Source: Agrypnia vestita
Taxonomy: Eukaryota; Arthropoda; Insecta; Trichoptera; Phryganeidae
Reading direction: 5' to 3'
NCBI GenBank assembly: GCA_016648135.1
Contig: JADDOH010011079.1
Span: forward strand, 1 to 64,000
DNA length: 64,000 bases
The notes under the pieces: generated by a model
What the model saw: the letters and a program-made list of their open reading frames with translations, nothing else
Database searches by the model: none
Told to the model about the DNA's origin: nothing
In this document: positions 61,110 through 64,000 of the stretch, in pieces
Layout: each line of letters begins with the position of its first letter
Numbering within the stretch: the stretch's first letter is position 1
Program-made: the position numbers and the translations under genes

Positions 61110-63080
61110 TCCAAATAATTCAAGAAATATTTGTAGTAGGATATCAATTTTCTTTTAAATATAGAGGCTCAAGTAAACAATTATAATTCATCAATATAGT
61201 ACAAACATAAAGCTAGGCGAGAATCAACTGGTGCTATCTCAAGTGCTCTTCTAGCCATCAATGCTTATAGCTGTTGTACAGGGGATTGTTAGAGTCCCCA
61301 TTTCAGAATTTTGCATTTTTTAATACACTGATACAATTGTGTATAATACAGAATGTATTAGTACCAATCCTCGCCGTGATTAGTTGACAGCTCGGTTTAG
61401 TACGGAACTAGTTGTCGAAGTGGGCGCATGCTTATTTGTTTATTGAAGGCTTGGAGTTGGAGTACAAAGTTATAAAACATTTGCTCTACTTCAGGGACAA
61501 AAACGGTGTTTAATGTCAATTGCTTGTTTACAGAAAAAAAAAATGGTTTCAAATGAAGAGATTAGAAGCAAAAGCACCACTTTCCATATCATGAGAATAG
61601 GAGACATGTTTGTATATGATTATATGGCAAATAATGTCAAATTTACAATTCATAACTGATTTTGAAAGCATGTTTGTGTGTTATTAGAAGCATTATTTTT
61701 AAATGTCCGTTCTGGCTTTAAAATTAATTATAAAATTGTTTATCTAAAATTGGATAGTGGCTCTTTTCGCTTCTAATCCCGATCGAACGGGAAGCCAAGT
61801 ACCTGCATCGGAAAATGTGCAAAAGAGAACAACACTGGTCTCGAGCCGCGGCGCATCTTGGTGATGAGTGGGACGGCGCAAACAGATGACCTGTGCGTGT
61901 GAAAGAAATAACAGAGCTTCCGTTGCATATGCAATCATTCTTTGTTGTTTTATACTGACACTAACCCATAGAATTTTTACTTAAAAGAAGAATATTAAAT
62001 TTATCTTACGTATTATTATTATTATTAATGACTATCAGCTACAAAATCAGGAACGACAATTTATACAGTAGGTAGGTATTTGCAAGATATTTAGGTAGAT
62101 TACAGTCAAGAATGTTTATCACATTTTCGTTATCATAAGCCAATAGTTTAATTTCCGGATTTGAACAAATGGATATGTTTGAATAAAAACATTGCTGTTT
62201 ATCAGTCTTTTGTTAATATATTGTTTTTATCTAAGTAGTAATAACCTTTTTATATTCTGAGCGTAGGAAGTTCACCTCAATTTTTTGCACAATTAGTTTT
62301 TTCCACGGGTTTGAATTTTAAGGTATATTCAGAGATACTTTATTACCCAGGAAATACGACTTAATTTAAAGTGGTGCCAGATATCACCAGCTAACCATTA
62401 AGTCATAAAAGTGATTACGTTTCAGCCAACTCATGCAGTGTTCCAATGCAGGGACATATGTACATATATTTTTAACAGGCTTGTGCATTGCAGTAAGAGT
62501 TGACATAAACACATTGTTCCATATAGGATCTGAGCGCCGTGTGCAGCACTCTCGTAATCTGCAGGACAATTTTGATTTTCAGTGGCGGCCCTGAAAGGGG
62601 CTTTCTGAATTACTATTTTTTTTGAATTATGATAATTATGATTGTGTAAGAACTTATAATTCTAACACTCATGCCTTAATTGTATTTTAATTGTAAATTT
62701 GTTGATTTGCGACAATCTTTATTTTGTTCTGAATATTATTTACAATTTATTTCATCATTAAGACATTAATTATTATTAATTTATCACAAAAAGTGTATTG
62801 TATAATTATACCATATTCAAAATGTTCGTAAAATATTTATACTTTGTATTCTAATGTCACTCTAGGACCATCTACTGGTGTCAATAGTGACCGGTTGCAA
62901 TCTCGTTTTTTCATTCAATCCCATTTTAGCGGAAAATGACGACGTGTTTGGGATTTGAATCATGGGACGTGTAACTTTATAAAGTACATTACAATAAAAC
63001 ACGTACAATACTGCTTCAATTCAGTGAATCACTTAAGTTTTCTATTACGATTATTAATGGTGTGCAATGGCATATAATTA
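61110..63080. other. Region upstream of LPMO exons, unassigned
   Basis: Where the LPMO first exon would be expected. A minus ORF at 61938-61744 starts with a hydrophobic stretch ending HAQ but lacks LPMO motifs. A decayed hairpin near 62582 (rc AAAGCCCCTTTCAGGGCCGC) recalls the stem-loop of the 820-bp repeat. Confidence 0.4.
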
Positions 63081-63081
63081 T

Positions 63082-64000
63082 TAGGGATGCATCGATACGC
63101 ACTTCTGCCGATACGATACCGATATTTATAAAAAAGTATCGACGATACCTGTTCTGTACAGAAACAAGCAATATACTTAATGGCGGTCCGCTATGTTCGC
63201 TCCACAAGCCAGAGAATGTAGTGGCGGCGCGGAGATATACAATGCAAGCGCACCGTATACAGCAGAATATTTTGCCGTGAATGCGAAATCCTACGTAGAG
63301 GAGCCCATGTCGCGTTCCAAAATTCTCAGACAGGAGCGCAGCAGAAAGCAGAGGCTGGATCGCAGATTCACCGCAGCAGTCAGGTCCCGGGCAGAAATCT
63401 CAAGTAGGTGTCGGGAGAGAAGTAAAACGCCGATTGAAGCGGTCCAACGGGCGTCTAAGTTACCACACCGAAGTGTAACAGGTAACCGCCATACAAAAAC
63501 CAATTTTATTTATAGCATTCTTATAAGTTACAGGAGAGCAAAATCTCCCCGTTGTGATGGGCGCCATCTCGTGGCGCTTCGTGGAACTATTTAATTAATA
63601 TTTAATTAAAATTCACATTTATGAGATTTTTGTTCAGGAAACACAACATCTTAAAATTATTCGGTGAAAGCCGATTTCGTACGTATGTTTGGACGAGACC
63701 TATAAGTAGACTTAACGTAAATTGAGAATAACCTTTCAGACGCGACAGAACTCATTTGGAAACTGAAATATTTTTATGCCATTTTTTCAAATTTGGATAC
63801 AGAACATCACTGCGCCAGAAACGAGAGGATCTGCTTTTCTTGATATATTGGATGATCTCAGATATCTCTCTAGTTCTTCTTTGAGAGAATCAGTGTTCAA
63901 AAGAGAGAGGGCCTCATTTTCTTCAGCCTCCATAATAATATTTTCATAAACACTCCACATCCCACATCTCGTTGATGGCTCAGAACTTGTACTTGTTTGT
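63082..64000 (-). mobile_element. hAT element, 3' part with broken transposase
   Basis: Minus strand 64000-63630 encodes EELERYLRSSNISRKADPL, then in shifted frames YPNLKK, SSVASERLFS and RNRLSPNNFKMLCFLN, the hAT C-terminal dimerisation domain, with at least two frameshifts and stops. A hAT-like terminus TAGGGATGCATCGATACG lies at 63082. The element continues past the window end. Confidence 0.75.
63193..63594 (+). CDS. Unassigned ORF, Arg/Ser-rich
   Basis: 133 codons, GC-richer than its flanks, with APYTAEYFAVNAKSYVEEPM followed by an Arg/Ser-rich stretch (RSKILRQERSRKQRLDRR). A donor-like GTAACC follows VTG at about 63481, so it could be an exon. It falls between the hAT terminus and transposase relic, so it may be element sequence or a captured fragment. 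No family recognised. Confidence 0.25.
   Translation: MFAPQARECSGGAEIYNASAPYTAEYFAVNAKSYVEEPMSRSKILRQERSRKQRLDRRFTAAVRSRAEISSRCRERSKTPIEAVQRASKLPHRSVTGNRHTKTNFIYSILISYRRAKSPRCDGRHLVALRGTI

Noticed and set aside
61744..61938. First exon of the LPMO gene
   Set aside because: It has a hydrophobic start but none of the expected HG...P..R...WR residues, and its end does not splice in phase to 61101 convincingly.

Overview
The window is animal nuclear DNA, almost certainly from an insect. Coding sequence is broken into short exons with GT/AG borders. Introns and spacers are AT-rich and packed with insect-type transposable elements: piggyBac, mariner, hAT, PIF/Harbinger, pogo/Tigger-like, R1- and RTE-like LINEs, a tRNA-derived SINE and many foldback MITEs. 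There is no bacterial gene organisation, operon or CRISPR array. The insect order cannot be fixed from the sequence. Three host genes are readable once exons are joined. (1) On the minus strand, the 5' half of phosphoribosylformylglycinamidine synthase (PFAS, purine synthesis): seven exons from the start codon at 11294 down to 516, about 524 codons, with the rest beyond base 1. (2) On the plus strand, a complete PARP1 gene, 20 exons from ATG 19904 to TAA 56495, phase-consistent throughout, 1004 codons. It has zinc fingers 1 to 3, BRCT, WGR, helical regulatory and ADP-ribosyltransferase domains and the H-Y-E triad. (3) On the minus strand, the last three exons (61101 to 59928) of a secreted AA15-type lytic polysaccharide monooxygenase; its N-terminal exon was not found.

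Layout. 1-11294: PFAS exons separated by an R1-like LINE with a 14-bp target duplication, a hAT MITE with a perfect 8-bp duplication, an internally deleted piggyBac element between TTAA sites, foldback MITEs and a SINE. 11295-19903: spacer between the divergent PFAS and PARP1 genes, with LINE relics, a 56-bp tandem duplication and a GC-rich LTR-like block just upstream of PARP1. 19904-56495: PARP1, about 3 kb coding and 33 kb intron. Its introns hold a Harbinger derivative (intron 1), a decayed piggyBac (intron 1), two inverted copies of an ~820-bp repeat ending in a histone-type 3' stem-loop (introns 3 and 8), composite foldback elements (introns 5 and 18), a LINE inside a Tigger-like element inside another Tigger-like element (intron 13), a 3.5-kb TIR element (intron 13), a mariner relic (intron 16) and a 541-bp tandem duplication (intron 19). 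56496-59927: spacer between the convergent PARP1 and LPMO genes, with a foldback MITE. 61102-64000: repeats, an unassigned ORF and the C-terminal end of a broken hAT transposase.

The three genes have unrelated functions (DNA-damage signalling and chromatin, purine synthesis, chitin or polysaccharide oxidation), and nothing in the sequence suggests they work together. The most interesting material is in the repeats: the stem-loop-bearing repeat pair, the composite foldback family with a shared peptide, and insertions sitting 20-40 nt from splice donors. No novel defence or gene-cluster system is visible.
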